Under the pieces are notes generated by a model. It saw only the letters and a list, made by a program, of their open reading frames with translations. It did no database searches and was not told where the DNA came from. Source: [Mycobacterium] crassicus (lineage in GTDB: Bacteria > Actinomycetota > Actinomycetes > Mycobacteriales > Mycobacteriaceae). Taken from it: a stretch of DNA of 64,000 bases. Shown piece after piece: positions 8,740-18,373 of this stretch (its first letter is position 1; each line of letters opens with the position of its first letter). Location of the stretch: positions 1,413,043-1,477,042 of the forward strand of contig NZ_CP084029.1 of the NCBI RefSeq assembly GCF_020181615.1. The letters run 5' to 3'. A program made the translations under genes and the position numbers.

Positions 8740-9311
8740 GCACCCCGCCCGATGACGGTCGGGTGCGCTGCGGCTGGGTCGAGAACGGCCCGGCGCTGTA
8801 TCGCGACTACCACGACCACGAGTGGGGCCGGCCGCTGCGTGAGAGCACCGCACTGTTCGAGCGGATCAGCCTGGAGGCCTTCCAGAGCGGGCTGTCGTGG
8901 CTGGTGATTCTGCGCAAGCGGGAGAATTTCCGGCGCGCGTTCGCCGATTTCGACATCGAGACCGTCGCCCGCTTCACCGAAGCCGACGTGGAGCGGCTGC
9001 TGGGCGATGCGGGCATTGTGCGAAACCGGGCCAAGATCGAGGCGACGATCGCCAACGCGCGGGCCACCATCGCCCTGGAATCCACTGATTTGGCCGAGCT
9101 GCTGTGGTCATTCGCCCCGCCGTCGCGCCCCCGTCCGAAGGACCTGTCCCGAATTCCGGCGATCACACCGGAATCGACGGCTATGTCGCGCGAATTGAAG
9201 CGTCGCGGGTTTCGATTCGTCGGCCCCACCACGGCGTACGCGTTGATGCAGGCCACCGGAATGGTCGATGACCACGTACAGGCCTGTTGGGTCCCGCCGG
9301 TAACCGTTTGA
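8736..9311 (+). CDS. tag: DNA-3-methyladenine glycosylase I
   Basis: TAG removes N3-methyladenine (and weakly 3-methylguanine) from alkylated DNA, starting base-excision repair. The 191-residue protein has the HhH-type TAG fold with VRCGWVENGPALYRDYHDHEWGRP at the N-terminus (Cys and His of the zinc snap) and DDHVQACW at the C-terminus (second His/Cys pair). The catalytic-pocket Glu and Trp/Tyr residues lie in FERISLEAFQSGLSW. The GTG start at 8736 overlaps the preceding stop (GTGA), which supports cotranscription. Confidence 0.92.
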   Translation: MSTPPDDGRVRCGWVENGPALYRDYHDHEWGRPLRESTALFERISLEAFQSGLSWLVILRKRENFRRAFADFDIETVARFTEADVERLLGDAGIVRNRAKIEATIANARATIALESTDLAELLWSFAPPSRPRPKDLSRIPAITPESTAMSRELKRRGFRFVGPTTAYALMQATGMVDDHVQACWVPPVTV

Positions 9312-9316
9312 TCCCC

Positions 9317-9322
9317 TAAAAT
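9317..9322 (+). promoter_or_regulatory. Candidate -10 box for the DUF3117 gene
   Basis: TAAAAT lies just after the tag stop. If used, transcription would begin near 9329 and leave a leader of about 150 bases before the DUF3117 start at 9480. No confident -35 is visible. Confidence 0.35.
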
Positions 9323-9479
9323 GCAGTACGGAATCGGGTCTTGTGCACTCAAGGTCGCCGATAGGGAAGAATGGCCTAGGGAATTTGCAGTTCGAAGCCG
9401 GACGCTGCGACCGCGGCGGTGCACAGCCGGCGCAGATCAAGGGCACGGCCCACGGGCTGGTACCTGGAGGGAGCACTCG

Positions 9480-9647
9480 ATGGCGGCGATGAAGCCCCGG
9501 ACCGGCGACGGTCCACTGGAAGCAACCAAAGAGGGGCGCGGCATCGTTATGCGGGTACCGCTTGAAGGCGGCGGACGGCTGGTCGTGGAGCTGACTCCCG
9601 ACGAGGCCGCTGCGCTGGGCGACGAACTCAAGGCCGTCACGAGCTAA
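9480..9647 (+). CDS. DUF3117 small conserved actinobacterial protein
   Basis: A 55-residue protein, MAAMKPRTGDGPLEATKEG at the start and LVVELTPDEAAALGDELKAV near the end. It is highly conserved in mycobacteria (Rv1211 position) and of unknown function. The sequence suggests a small beta-sheet followed by one acidic helix, and there is no membrane segment. The start is set at ATG 9480 because GGAGGGAG lies 6-13 bases upstream. An in-frame ATG at 9321 would add 53 residues unlike any family member. The 150-base leader in front is longer than the coding capacity would suggest. Confidence 0.85.
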   Translation: MAAMKPRTGDGPLEATKEGRGIVMRVPLEGGGRLVVELTPDEAAALGDELKAVTS

Positions 9648-9696
9648 GGCGATCCAAGCGCGGTCTGGGCGATCGGCGCGACTCAGCCGGCTGGAT

Positions 9697-10860
9697 CTAG
9701 TGGCCGACCTGCCGATAGACGGCCAGGGTCTGCTCGGCCACCCGCGCCCAGGAGAACTCCTGTTCGCAGCGCAGCCTTCCGGCCTGCCCGTAGCGGCGCG
9801 CCCGCGCCGGGTCGGTGACCAAGGCGTTGACCGCCTCGGCGAGCCCGTTGCGATAGCCGGCCGGATCGTCGGCGTCGTAATGCACCAATGACCCGGTGAC
9901 GCCGTCGCTGACCACCTCCGGTATCCCGCCGACATCGGAGGCCACCACCGCGGTGGCGCAGGCCATCGCTTCGAGGTTGACGATGCCCAACGGTTCGTAG
10001 ACCGACGGGCAGACAAACACTGTTGCCGCCGAGAGCAATTCGCGGATCTGCCGCACCGGCAGAGTGCCCCGGATCCAGAACACCCCGCTGCGCGTCGCCG
10101 CCAGCTCGGTGACCGCGGCATCCATCTCGTCGGCGATCTCCGGGGTGTCGGGGGCGCCGGCGCACAACACCAGCTGCGCGTCGGGATGGAATCGGTGCGC
10201 GGCGGCCACCAGGTGGGCCACCCCCTTCTGCCGGGTGATCCGGCCGACGAACACCACCATCGGCCGGTCCGGGTCGACACCGAGCTCGGACGGCAGCCAA
10301 GAGTCGAGACCGGTCGGCTGCGGGCGCCACGCATCGGTGTCGATGCCGCTGTAGACCACGTGCACCCGGTCCGGCCGCAGGTCCGGGTAGACCCGCAGCA
10401 GATCGTCGCGCATCGCCGAACTGACCGCGATGACGGCGTCGGCGGCAGTCGTCGCCTCCTGCTCCGCCCAGGACGACACCCGGTAACCGCCGCCGAGTTG
10501 CTCGGCCTTCCAGGGCCGCAGCGGTTCCAGCGAGTGCGCGGTCAGCACATGCGGGATGTCGTGCAGCAGTGCCGCCAGCCGGCCGGCCAGGGCGGTGTAC
10601 CAGGTGTGCGAGTGCACGACGTCGGCCGTTCCGGCGGCGTCGGCCATCGTCAGGTCGGCCGACAGGGTCGCCAGGGCCGGATTCGCGTCCCGCAGCGCCG
10701 GATCGGGCTGATGTGCCTGCGCACCCGGCCGGGGCGCCCCCATGCAGTGCACGTCGACGTTGCACAGCCGTCGCAGCGCTTCCACCAGGTTGGTGACGTG
10801 GACGCCCGCGCCGCCGTAGATGTCCGGGGGGTATTCCCGGGTCAACATCGCCACCCGCAT
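9697..10860 (-). CDS. glgM: Alpha-maltose-1-phosphate synthase (glycogen synthase family, GT4)
   Basis: GlgM (annotated glgA in older work) joins ADP-glucose and glucose-1-phosphate to form maltose-1-phosphate, which GlgE uses to build alpha-glucan. It has the N-terminal [22 protein letters not shown] donor loop, [11 protein letters not shown], and [11 protein letters not shown]. It also has the GT4 C-terminal domain [16 protein letters not shown]...[20 protein letters not shown], with the E-x7-E motif. ATG 10860 gives 387 residues, the length I recall for the M. tuberculosis enzyme, and a leaderless TACCGT box sits 7 bases before it. The 18-residue longer version is therefore rejected. It is divergent from glgC, which makes its substrate. 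Confidence 0.93.
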   Translation of the reverse strand: MRVAMLTREYPPDIYGGAGVHVTNLVEALRRLCNVDVHCMGAPRPGAQAHQPDPALRDANPALATLSADLTMADAAGTADVVHSHTWYTALAGRLAALLHDIPHVLTAHSLEPLRPWKAEQLGGGYRVSSWAEQEATTAADAVIAVSSAMRDDLLRVYPDLRPDRVHVVYSGIDTDAWRPQPTGLDSWLPSELGVDPDRPMVVFVGRITRQKGVAHLVAAAHRFHPDAQLVLCAGAPDTPEIADEMDAAVTELAATRSGVFWIRGTLPVRQIRELLSAATVFVCPSVYEPLGIVNLEAMACATAVVASDVGGIPEVVSDGVTGSLVHYDADDPAGYRNGLAEAVNALVTDPARARRYGQAGRLRCEQEFSWARVAEQTLAVYRQVGH

Positions 10861-10867
10861 AACCCGC

Positions 10868-10873
10868 ACGGTA
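10868..10873 (-). promoter_or_regulatory. -10 box of glgM, leaderless
   Basis: TACCGT on the minus strand, 7 bases before ATG 10860. It supports the shorter glgM start. Confidence 0.5.
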
Positions 10874-10970
10874 GCGGTCGCAGGTATCGGTCCGGGCGGC
10901 GGATGATCCGGCAATCTGTCAGAACCTTCAGAATCGAGCGGTCAGCCTGGCAGGGCCCCGAAGCTGCCGA

Positions 10971-10976
10971 TAGGTT
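10971..10976 (+). promoter_or_regulatory. -10 box of glgC, leaderless
   Basis: TAGGTT lies 7 bases before ATG 10984. It is the partner of the glgM promoter in the 123-bp divergent region. Confidence 0.5.
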
Positions 10977-10983
10977 TGGGGCC

Positions 10984-12198
10984 ATGAGGGAAATGCCACA
11001 CGTGCTGGGGATCGTCCTGGCCGGTGGGGAAGGCAAGCGACTGCACCCGCTGACCGCGGACCGGGCCAAACCGGCGGTTCCTTTCGGCGGTGCCTATCGG
11101 CTGATCGACTTCGTGCTGTCGAATCTGGTCAACGCACGCTATCTGCGGATCTGCGTTCTGACGCAGTACAAGTCGCATTCGCTGGACCGGCATATCTCGC
11201 AGAACTGGCGGTTGAGCGGCCTGGCGGGGGAGTACATCACCCCGGTGCCGGCGCAGCAGCGGCTCGGGCCCCGCTGGTACACCGGCTCCGCGGACGCCAT
11301 CTACCAGTCGCTGAACCTGATCTACGACGAAGATCCGGACTACATCGTGGTTTTCGGCGCCGACCATGTGTACCGGATGGACCCGGAGCAGATGGTGCGT
11401 TTCCACATCGCCAGCGGTGCCGGTGCGACGGTTGCCGGGGTACGGGTGCCGCGCTCCGAAGCGTCGTCTTTCGGCTGCATCGACGCCGACGAGTCCGGGC
11501 GAATCCGCCAGTTCCTGGAGAAACCGGCCAACCCGCCCGGGACGCCCGACGATCCGGACAGCACCTATGTGTCGATGGGCAACTACATCTTCACCACCAA
11601 GGTGCTGATCGACGCGATCCGCGCCGACGCCGACGACGACCACTCCGACCACGACATGGGCGGTGACATCATGCCGCGCCTGGTGGCCGACGGGATGGCC
11701 GCCGTCTACGACTTCTCCGACAACGAGGTGCCCGGCGCCACCGAACGCGACCGCGGCTACTGGCGCGATGTCGGAACCCTGGACGCTTTCTACGACGCCC
11801 ACATGGACCTGGTGTCGGCGTACCCGATCTTCAACCTGTACAACACCCGCTGGCCGATCCACGGGGCGACCGAGAACCTGGCGCCGGCCAAGTTCGTCAA
11901 CGGCGGATCGGCGCAGGAGTCGGTGGTGGGTGCCGGCAGCGTCATCTCGGCGGGGTCGGTCCGCCAGTCGGTGCTGTCGTCGAACGTCCTGATCGACGAC
12001 GGCGCCATTGTCGAGGACAGCGTCATCATGCCCGGTGCCCGGGTGGGGCGCGGAGCGGTGGTGCGCCACGCGATCCTGGACAAGAACGTCGTCGTCGGGC
12101 CCGGCGAGATGATCGGTGTCGATCTGGAGAAGGACCGGGAGCGGTTCTCGATCAGTGCCGGCGGCGTGGTCGCCGTCGGCAAGGGCGTCTGGATCTAG
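10984..12198 (+). CDS. glgC: Glucose-1-phosphate adenylyltransferase
   Basis: GlgC makes ADP-glucose from ATP and glucose-1-phosphate, the committed step of the glycogen and GlgM-GlgE pathways. The 404-residue protein has the nucleotidyltransferase signature [14 protein letters not shown] near residues 11-24, [16 protein letters not shown], the catalytic-loop [10 protein letters not shown], the substrate-binding EKP ([10 protein letters not shown]), and [19 protein letters not shown]-terminal left-handed beta-helix ([32 protein letters not shown]) follows. ATG 10984 gives the usual mycobacterial length and fits the leaderless promoter. Its stop shares bases with the convergent PGRS gene. Confidence 0.95.
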   Translation: MREMPHVLGIVLAGGEGKRLHPLTADRAKPAVPFGGAYRLIDFVLSNLVNARYLRICVLTQYKSHSLDRHISQNWRLSGLAGEYITPVPAQQRLGPRWYTGSADAIYQSLNLIYDEDPDYIVVFGADHVYRMDPEQMVRFHIASGAGATVAGVRVPRSEASSFGCIDADESGRIRQFLEKPANPPGTPDDPDSTYVSMGNYIFTTKVLIDAIRADADDDHSDHDMGGDIMPRLVADGMAAVYDFSDNEVPGATERDRGYWRDVGTLDAFYDAHMDLVSAYPIFNLYNTRWPIHGATENLAPAKFVNGGSAQESVVGAGSVISAGSVRQSVLSSNVLIDDGAIVEDSVIMPGARVGRGAVVRHAILDKNVVVGPGEMIGVDLEKDRERFSISAGGVVAVGKGVWI

Positions 12199-13517
12199 AA
12201 CGGTTCCTCGGCGCCGCCGGGGTTGCAGCCGTTGGCCAACAGGTTCGCGGTGCTCACGTCCGGGCGCCACGGCTCCAGATTCCAGCTGGTCTTGCCGGGC
12301 TGGATGAACTCGGCGAACTGCCAGTGGCACAGGAACTGTGCGCGCATACCGGCGGTGTTGGCCTCCGGGTTTCGCTTCACAACCTCGGACCAGGCCTGCT
12401 CGCCCTGGCGCAGCGTGCCCGGCTCGCCGGCCTCGGTTCGGCCGGTGTCAGTCGGATAGACGCGCAGGCTGGTCCCGCCGTCGTAGGTCACCCACTGGGT
12501 GTGGTGGACGTAAGGCGCCGCGCTGATGCCCGGGGCGCCCAGCCACCCCGCCTGACCGCCCAGGCCACCGGCGCCGCCGTCGCCGCCCGAGCCGCCGTCG
12601 CCGCCCCGGCCGAACAACAGGCCGCCCACACCGCCGGCACCCCCGGTGCCGCCCGTGCCGGCCGCGACATCGGTGGTGCCGTCGCCGCCCAGGCCGCCTG
12701 CACCGCCGGTCCCGCCGCCGCCCAGCCACCAGCCCCCGGCACCGCCCACGCCGCCGACACCGCCGTCGTCCCCGAGCTCTCCGTCGCCGCCGGCACCACC
12801 GACACCGCCCAGGCCCAGGAACCAGCCGCCCGCACCGCCGTCGCCGCCGGCGGCTCCGGCGGACCCCACGCCGCCGGCACCGCCGTGGCCGAAGAATCCG
12901 GCGTCACCGCCGCCACCGCCGGCACCGTCGATACCCGCGATGCCGACCCCGCCGTTGCCGAACAGGAACCCGCCGTCGCCGCTGTCGCCGAACCCGCCCC
13001 ACTGACCGAACAGGCTGGTGTTGACGCCGTCGAAGCCGTCGATGCCGTCGCCGATCAGGTCGCGGCCGAACAGCGTGACGAACGGGGCGTTGATCAGGCT
13101 GGCGCTGAATTCGCCGAACGGGCTGGCGAGCCATTCCTGCAGGCCGGCGTGCATCGGGCTGTAGACGAACTGGTCGAACCACGTGGCGGCATCCAGGGAC
13201 TGGCTCGGCCCCGGCCACCCCAATATCGCGTCGATCGCGCCGGAGAACAGCGCATTGGTCGACGGATCGAGCTGGTCCACCCAGGCCTGGGCGATCGCCA
13301 TCAGGCTGCCGAGGTCGAGTCCGCCCGCCGCGGGGGAGGCGATGGCCGCCATCGGCTCGGCGAAGTCGATTGCCCAATCCCACTCCGCCTGCGCGGGTGC
13401 GACCGGCAACACCGGGGTGGTTCCCAGCAGGAACAACGCGCTCAACGCGGCGGCGGTACCGGCTACCCGGATGCCGGAGCCGGTCCGGACGGTGCTGCTG
13501 CGGCGCGCTGTCTGCAT
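12195..13517 (-). CDS. Secreted PGRS-repeat protein with C-terminal DUF2599 domain
   Basis: A 440-residue protein that has a Sec-type signal peptide instead of a PE domain. Positive charges ([17 protein letters not shown]) precede a hydrophobic stretch, residues 17-36, and a likely cleavage after APAQA (residue 44). A head region follows (residues about 45-170, containing [18 protein letters not shown]). Next come about 150 residues of GGxGGxGG repeats of PGRS type. The last 105 residues ([18 protein letters not shown]...[27 protein letters not shown]...GCNPGG) match DUF2599. ATG 13517 is chosen because AGGGAGG lies about 11 bases upstream. In M. tuberculosis this locus holds PE14. Likely cell-surface or secreted; function unknown. 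Confidence 0.82.
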   Translation of the reverse strand: MQTARRSSTVRTGSGIRVAGTAAALSALFLLGTTPVLPVAPAQAEWDWAIDFAEPMAAIASPAAGGLDLGSLMAIAQAWVDQLDPSTNALFSGAIDAILGWPGPSQSLDAATWFDQFVYSPMHAGLQEWLASPFGEFSASLINAPFVTLFGRDLIGDGIDGFDGVNTSLFGQWGGFGDSGDGGFLFGNGGVGIAGIDGAGGGGGDAGFFGHGGAGGVGSAGAAGGDGGAGGWFLGLGGVGGAGGDGELGDDGGVGGVGGAGGWWLGGGGTGGAGGLGGDGTTDVAAGTGGTGGAGGVGGLLFGRGGDGGSGGDGGAGGLGGQAGWLGAPGISAAPYVHHTQWVTYDGGTSLRVYPTDTGRTEAGEPGTLRQGEQAWSEVVKRNPEANTAGMRAQFLCHWQFAEFIQPGKTSWNLEPWRPDVSTANLLANGCNPGGAEEPF

Positions 13518-13619
13518 GGCTCGGGTGTCCTCCCTAAGGCACCGCAACCCGTCGAACTAACAGGTTGTACTTAGGGGACTGTAAGCCAGTTTTGTCCTAA
13601 ATGAGAATCGACCGGCCGA

Positions 13620-14300
13620 TCACCAGAGATAGGGGACCAGGCGGTAGCGGATCTGTTGGGTGTATTCGCGGTATCCGCCGAGCTCCTGGACCAGCAAATG
13701 CTCCTCGTCGAGGATTCGGACCACCAGGATGGGCACGCTGATCAGCGCGCCGGCCAGTCCCCAGTACGAGCCCAGCGCCAGCGCGAGGCCGACCATGGTG
13801 ACCAGCAGGGAGAAGTACATCGGATGCCGGACCAGGCCGTACATGCCTGTCGAGATCACCGGCTGCTCGGCCTCGACGGTGATGTTGGCCGCGGCGTAGC
13901 CGTTCTGTACGACGGCCAGGATGCCCAGACATAGCCCGAGCACCACCACGACCTGGCCCAGCAGCGACACCGCGGTCGGCGGGGCAGACCAACCGAACCG
14001 GTGATCCAGCGCGCTGATCAGGAACACCGAGCCGAACGCTGCGATCAGGGCGGTGCTGGCCAGCTTCTGCGTGAACCGGGTTTCGGCCTTCGGTCCGCCC
14101 CGCAGCCGTCGCTGCAGCACCGCCGGATTGGTCAGGCCCCAATAGATGCAGCACGCGATGCTGATGACGCCGTAGACCGCCAGGAACACCCAGGCCTGCC
14201 AGTAGTCGAAGGTGCCCGCAGGCCAGAACAGCAGCAGGCCGTAGACGACCGCCGCGATCAACCCGTAGCCCACGCCCTGACCGATTGCCTTGACGTTCAC
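13620..14300 (-). CDS. ICMT/PEMT-like integral membrane methyltransferase (copy 1)
   Basis: A 226-residue membrane protein of the isoprenylcysteine carboxyl methyltransferase-like family, predicted to use S-adenosylmethionine. About five hydrophobic helices lead into the conserved C-terminal pocket: GMYGLVRHPMYFSLLV, then LDEEHLLVQELGGYREYTQQIRYRLVPYLW. RHPMY and the EE..L...Y..Y are the SAM and substrate residues of the family. GTG 14300 is preferred over ATG 14306 because AAGGAG abuts that ATG but stands six bases before the GTG. It is 12 bp downstream of a paralogue in the same direction and probably in one operon with the ABC exporter. The substrate is unknown. Confidence 0.8.
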   Translation of the reverse strand: MNVKAIGQGVGYGLIAAVVYGLLLFWPAGTFDYWQAWVFLAVYGVISIACCIYWGLTNPAVLQRRLRGGPKAETRFTQKLASTALIAAFGSVFLISALDHRFGWSAPPTAVSLLGQVVVVLGLCLGILAVVQNGYAAANITVEAEQPVISTGMYGLVRHPMYFSLLVTMVGLALALGSYWGLAGALISVPILVVRILDEEHLLVQELGGYREYTQQIRYRLVPYLW

Positions 14301-14318
14301 GCGCATCTCCTTCCGGTC

Positions 14319-14993
14319 TCACCACACATAGGGCAGCAGGCGATAGCGCACCCGCTCGGTGTACTCGCGATATCCGCTGAGCTCGTGAGTCAGCAGTTTC
14401 TCCTCGTCGAAGATCCGCAGCATCAGCACGATCAGCCCGGGCAACACGAAGACCAGCCCCCAGTAGGAGCCCAGCGCCAGCGGGGCGCCGATCATCAGGA
14501 TCACGTTGCCGGTGTACATCGGGTGGCGCACCACCCCGTACAGCCCGGTCGAGACCAGCGTCTGGCCGGCCTCGACGGTGACATTGGCGGCCGCATAACC
14601 GTTTTGGATGACCACCACCATGGCGAGCGTGAGCCCGATCGCCACCAGGGCATCGCCCAACAGGCACACCGGCGCCGGCACCGCCGACCAGCCCAGCCGG
14701 TGATCGAGCACGCTGACCACGAACATGGCCGGAAAGCAGATGAAGATGACGGCGATGACGATCCGTTGCAGGGGCCGTGTCTCGGCCGTCGGCCCGAAGC
14801 GCATTCGGCGCTCCAGTGCGGCCGGGTTGGTGCGGATCAGGTACATGCTGGGAATCCAGGTGGACAGGGCGAATACCGCGATGAACACCCAGGCCTGCCA
14901 GTAGTGCAGTGTCCCGGCGGGCACGAACAGCAGCAGCCCGAACGCGATCAGACCCAACGTGGCCGAAAGCAATCCTTTGCCAATCGTTTTCAC
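14319..14993 (-). CDS. ICMT/PEMT-like integral membrane methyltransferase (copy 2)
   Basis: A 224-residue paralogue of the neighbouring gene. It shares the start (VKTIGKGLLSATLGLIAFGLLLFVPAGTLHYWQAWVF) and the catalytic end (GLYGVVRHPMYTGNVILMIG, then FDEEKLLTHELSGYREYTERVRYRLLPYVW). The GTG start at 14993 follows GAGGAGG. The gene begins 10 bp after the ABC permease stop, so it is likely part of the exporter operon. It resembles Rv1216c in place and length. The tandem pair looks like a local duplication whose copies have since diverged clearly. The acceptor of the methyl group cannot be told from sequence. Confidence 0.8.
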   Translation of the reverse strand: MKTIGKGLLSATLGLIAFGLLLFVPAGTLHYWQAWVFIAVFALSTWIPSMYLIRTNPAALERRMRFGPTAETRPLQRIVIAVIFICFPAMFVVSVLDHRLGWSAVPAPVCLLGDALVAIGLTLAMVVVIQNGYAAANVTVEAGQTLVSTGLYGVVRHPMYTGNVILMIGAPLALGSYWGLVFVLPGLIVLMLRIFDEEKLLTHELSGYREYTERVRYRLLPYVW

Positions 14994-15003
14994 GGCTGCC
15001 TCC

Positions 15004-16692
15004 TCACAACGTCAGATCTCTGCGGCGGAATGCCCACACGCCCATCCCGATCAGCGCGGCGTCGATCGCCGACAGCGCCACCAGCGGCAGCGCGGTGAAG
15101 CCGACGTCGGGGCCCACCAGGGGGATATGGGCGAACGGCTCGAGGTCGAGCACCCACTGCGGCAGCCCCGACAATGTTCCGAGCAGGTACAGCGCGACAA
15201 AGCCGATCAGCACCGCCCACCCGGTGGGGGCCAGCCGCGGGGCGAGCCCGAACAACGCGACCGTCACCGCCGCGGGCAGCCAGACCGCCGGCAGCTGCAC
15301 CGCGGCGCTGCCGATCACCGAGCCCAACTGGCCGCCGATGTCGCCGACCGCAGCGCCGTAGACGACGCCGGCCACCACGCCGGAGGCCAGTATCGCCGTC
15401 GCCGCCCCGATCAATGCGATCACCAGATGGCTTGCCAGCCAACGGCTTCTGCTCAGCGACCCGGCGAGCAGGGTCTCGGCGCGCCCGCCGGTCTCCTCCT
15501 GGTGCAGTCGCAACACCAGCGACACCGCGAACGCGGCGGCGACCATCCCCAGCATGGTGAACGCCACCGCGATGAACGCCCGCTCCAGCATCGCGGTGCC
15601 GCCCAATCGGATGACCATGTCGCGCGCGCTGTCGCTGCCGACCTCGTCGCCGATCCCGTGCACCACGCTGCCGATCAACAGCCCGTAGAGCAGCAGACCC
15701 AGCGTCCACAGCAGCAGGGCACCCCGATCGAGCCGCCACGCCAATCCGAATGCGCCGGCCAATGTCGGCGCCGCCCGGCGCGGTCCGGGCCGATCGGCCA
15801 GCAACCCGGCGCCGACATCGCGGCGCGACGCCAACCGGTAAGCCAGCTGGGTGAGTGCCGCGGCGGTCGCCAGGTGCAGTACCAGCACCCACCACCGGTC
15901 GCCGGCGTACGGCCGAACCTGCAGTGACCAGCCCAGCGGTGAGAACCAAGACAGCGCACCGGATCCGGCGTCGCCGACCGCCCGGATGGTGAAGGCGGCG
16001 GCCAGCACACTGAATGCGGCGCCGCGGGCGAATCGGGCACTCGGCGACAGCTGTGCGGCGACCGCGGCCACGGCGGTGAACACCAACCCGGAGCCGGCCA
16101 AGGCGGCCCCGAACGCGAACGATCCGGCCGCCGGCACACCGCTGGTGAGCAGGCCGAGCGCGCCGATCACACCGGTGGTCACCGACGCGCCCCCCGCCAA
16201 CAACAGCGCACCGGTCAGTCCGGCGTACCGGCCCACGGCGGTCGAATCGATCAACTCGGTGCGGCCGGTCTCCTCGTCGGCGCGGGTGTGCCGGATGACG
16301 GTCAGGATCACCGCCACCGCGATCAACAGGTGGAAGATGCCGGCTTTCCAGATGCCGACCGCGCCAAGGGAATCGTTGTAGACCTGGCCGTAGACGGCGC
16401 GCTGTGCCGGGCTGGCCATGATGGTCGTCGCCAGGCCGGCCCGGTCGGCTGCGGTGGGGTAGATCGCCTTGATGCTGGCGATGTAGACGCTGGCCAGTGG
16501 CAACGACAACAGCAGCACCCACATGGGCAGCACGATCCGGTCGCGGCGCAGATACAGCCGCAGCATCTCGGGTGTGCCGACCAGGTTCGGGCGGCTGCGC
16601 GGTGGCCGGTGGGCTGCGGCGGGTCCCGTGCCGCCACTCCTGCGCATCACTTCGCTGACGCTCGGTTCTGCTTCGTCGTCGGCGGGGATCAT
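15004..16692 (-). CDS. ABC-2-type multidrug exporter permease (Rv1217c-like)
   Basis: A 562-residue integral membrane protein with about twelve hydrophobic helices in two similar halves. An N-terminal cytoplasmic segment ([31 protein letters not shown]) precedes TM1. The loop after TM2 carries [18 protein letters not shown] and the second half [20 protein letters not shown]. These paired E-E-T-G-R motifs are typical of such antibiotic-exporter permeases and probably contact the ATPase. It overlaps the ATPase gene by 4 bp (ATGA). It is orthologous in position to Rv1217c, part of an exporter linked to multidrug efflux in M. tuberculosis. Confidence 0.88.
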   Translation of the reverse strand: MIPADDEAEPSVSEVMRRSGGTGPAAAHRPPRSRPNLVGTPEMLRLYLRRDRIVLPMWVLLLSLPLASVYIASIKAIYPTAADRAGLATTIMASPAQRAVYGQVYNDSLGAVGIWKAGIFHLLIAVAVILTVIRHTRADEETGRTELIDSTAVGRYAGLTGALLLAGGASVTTGVIGALGLLTSGVPAAGSFAFGAALAGSGLVFTAVAAVAAQLSPSARFARGAAFSVLAAAFTIRAVGDAGSGALSWFSPLGWSLQVRPYAGDRWWVLVLHLATAAALTQLAYRLASRRDVGAGLLADRPGPRRAAPTLAGAFGLAWRLDRGALLLWTLGLLLYGLLIGSVVHGIGDEVGSDSARDMVIRLGGTAMLERAFIAVAFTMLGMVAAAFAVSLVLRLHQEETGGRAETLLAGSLSRSRWLASHLVIALIGAATAILASGVVAGVVYGAAVGDIGGQLGSVIGSAAVQLPAVWLPAAVTVALFGLAPRLAPTGWAVLIGFVALYLLGTLSGLPQWVLDLEPFAHIPLVGPDVGFTALPLVALSAIDAALIGMGVWAFRRRDLTL

Positions 16693-17603
16693 GCCCGCAC
16701 CGTGTCGTAGTGCCGCAGGAACAGTTCCTCCAGCGTCGGCGGCTGACTGGTCAGGCTGCGGACACCCGCGACGCTGAGCACCCGGATGAGCTCACCGAGG
16801 CTGGCGCTGTCGACCTGTGCGTGCAGCACGGTTCCGTTGTAGTGGACGTCGCCGACGCCCGGGATGCGGGTGAGATCGCCTGGATCACTGAGCAGGTCGG
16901 CTTGGATCGAGGTGCGCCGCAGGTGGCGCAGGGCATCCAGCGAGCCGGTTTCGATGACGCGTCCGGCCCGGATGATCGTGACCCGCTGGCACAGCTTCTC
17001 GGTCTCGGCCAGAATGTGGCTCGACAGCAGGACCGTGACCCCGCGGCGGCTTGCCTCGGCGACGCACTGCTGGAACACGTTCTCCATCAGCGGGTCCAGG
17101 CCGCTGCTGGGCTCGTCGAGCAGCAGTAGCCGGGCGTGGGACGAGAAGGCCGAGATCAGCGATACCTTCTGGCGGTTGCCCTTCGAGTAGGTGCGGGCCT
17201 TCTTGCTCGGGTCCAGGTCGAAACGTTCGATCAGCTCCTGGCGGCGCTGCTCGTCGATTCCGCCCCGCATCCGGGCGAGCAGGTCGATGATCTCGCCGCC
17301 GGACAGCGATGGCCACAAGGTGACATCACCTGGTACGTAAGCGATCTCGCGGTGCAGGTCGACCGCATCGGTCCAGGGGTCGCCGCCCAGCAGACGCACC
17401 GTCCCGCCGTCGGCTCTGACCAGGCCCAGCAGCACTCGGATCGTGGTCGACTTGCCGGCGCCGTTGGGGCCGAGGAAGCCGTGCACCTCACCGGCGTACA
17501 CGGTCATGTCCAGCCCGTCGAGCGCCCTGACCGCACCGAAGTTCTTTTCCAGCCCACGGATTTCGATTGCCGGCCAACGATTTTCATGATTGTTGATGGT
17601 CAT
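16689..17603 (-). CDS. ABC exporter ATP-binding protein (Rv1218c-like)
   Basis: A 304-residue ATPase that powers the adjacent permease. The motifs are in order: Walker [10 protein letters not shown] (about residue 44), Q-loop-like [17 protein letters not shown], a divergent signature region ([12 protein letters not shown], where LSGGQ is replaced by YSKGN), Walker [13 protein letters not shown], and the switch His in [12 protein letters not shown]-terminal regulatory extension follows. The YSKGN signature is usual for this DrrA-like subfamily. The start lies 20 bp inside the end of the upstream tetR gene, so regulator and exporter are one operon. Confidence 0.92.
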   Translation of the reverse strand: MTINNHENRWPAIEIRGLEKNFGAVRALDGLDMTVYAGEVHGFLGPNGAGKSTTIRVLLGLVRADGGTVRLLGGDPWTDAVDLHREIAYVPGDVTLWPSLSGGEIIDLLARMRGGIDEQRRQELIERFDLDPSKKARTYSKGNRQKVSLISAFSSHARLLLLDEPSSGLDPLMENVFQQCVAEASRRGVTVLLSSHILAETEKLCQRVTIIRAGRVIETGSLDALRHLRRTSIQADLLSDPGDLTRIPGVGDVHYNGTVLHAQVDSASLGELIRVLSVAGVRSLTSQPPTLEELFLRHYDTVRA

Positions 17604-18228
17604 CGGTTCCCCCTTGTTCGGCTTCCAGGAATGCTTCGTACATGGTTCGGTCGGCCATCAGGCCCTCGGTGTAGATCTCGAGTGAGGGCAGGACCATGTC
17701 GCGGGCGTAGTCGCGCAACACGGCGCGCAGATCCGTCGGGTTCTCGTGCATCTGCAGATAGAGCAGGAATGCGCCGCCGCTGGCCATCGCCAGGTACTTG
17801 GCGCGGGCTTTCGGGTCACGGCTGGGCTTGAGGGTGCCGGCCCGGACGCCTTCGTCGAGGTATTCCTCGGCGTTGTCGATCAACTGTTGCCACATGGTGC
17901 GGGCCAGTTCGCTGCCGTCCTGCAGGTTGCGGACCAGGTAGGTCATCAGCGGCGCGTAGCTCTCGATCTCGGCCATCTGCGCGAACCAGGTGGCCGGATC
18001 GGTCGAGCGTATCGCCTCGGACTTGCCGATGTAGATGGTCTCGGCGATGTAGTCGTCGCAGGCCTTACGCAGGCCGTCCTTGGACCCGAAGTGGTGGATC
18101 ACCAGCGCGGCGCTCACGCCGGCGGCTTCGGCGATGGACCGCAGTCCCACGCCGAAGCCCTTCTGACCGAACTGCTCGATCGCCGCGTCGCGGATACGGG
18201 CGGGGGCCGTCAAGTCGGCTGAACGCAT
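17584..18228 (-). CDS. TetR-family repressor of the ABC exporter (Rv1219c-like)
   Basis: A 214-residue TetR regulator. The N-terminal helix-turn-helix ([51 protein letters not shown]) is clear. The C-terminal helices form the ligand pocket and dimer interface. ATG 18228 is chosen over an upstream ATG at 18246. A TTGACA-N18-TAGCCT promoter ends 7 bases before it, and the protein then begins MRSADLT as in the M. tuberculosis homologue. An inverted repeat covers the promoter and start codon, so autoregulation is very likely. It heads the operon with the ATPase, the permease and probably the two methyltransferases. Confidence 0.9.
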   Translation of the reverse strand: MRSADLTAPARIRDAAIEQFGQKGFGVGLRSIAEAAGVSAALVIHHFGSKDGLRKACDDYIAETIYIGKSEAIRSTDPATWFAQMAEIESYAPLMTYLVRNLQDGSELARTMWQQLIDNAEEYLDEGVRAGTLKPSRDPKARAKYLAMASGGAFLLYLQMHENPTDLRAVLRDYARDMVLPSLEIYTEGLMADRTMYEAFLEAEQGGTDDHQQS

Positions 18229-18265
18229 GTTCAATAGGCTAAACACGCGTTCAGTGGGGTGTCAA
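18219..18265 (-). promoter_or_regulatory. Promoter and operator of the tetR-ABC exporter operon
   Basis: On the minus strand TTGACA (18260-18265) and TAGCCT (18236-18241) are 18 bases apart, and 7 bases separate the -10 box from ATG 18228. An inverted repeat has arms CTGAACGCATGTT (18219-18231) and AACACGCGTTCAG (18242-18254), matching at 12 of 13 positions. One arm fills the spacer and the other covers the start codon. A bound TetR dimer would block RNA polymerase. Confidence 0.7.
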
Positions 18266-18373
18266 GGGTTCGGCCTGTCGGCGTGAGAGTGCGTGTGTGT
18301 ACGTCAGGACGCGGCGTGTCGCGTACAGGTGCGCACGCTCACGCCGGGCTGGTGGCGGGGTGAAACGCCCGTG

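Noticed and set aside
12195..13547. Possible PE-PGRS annotation of the 12.2-13.5 kb gene
   Set aside because: No PE-type helical pair or YxxxD/E motif is visible; the N-terminus is a Sec-type signal peptide.
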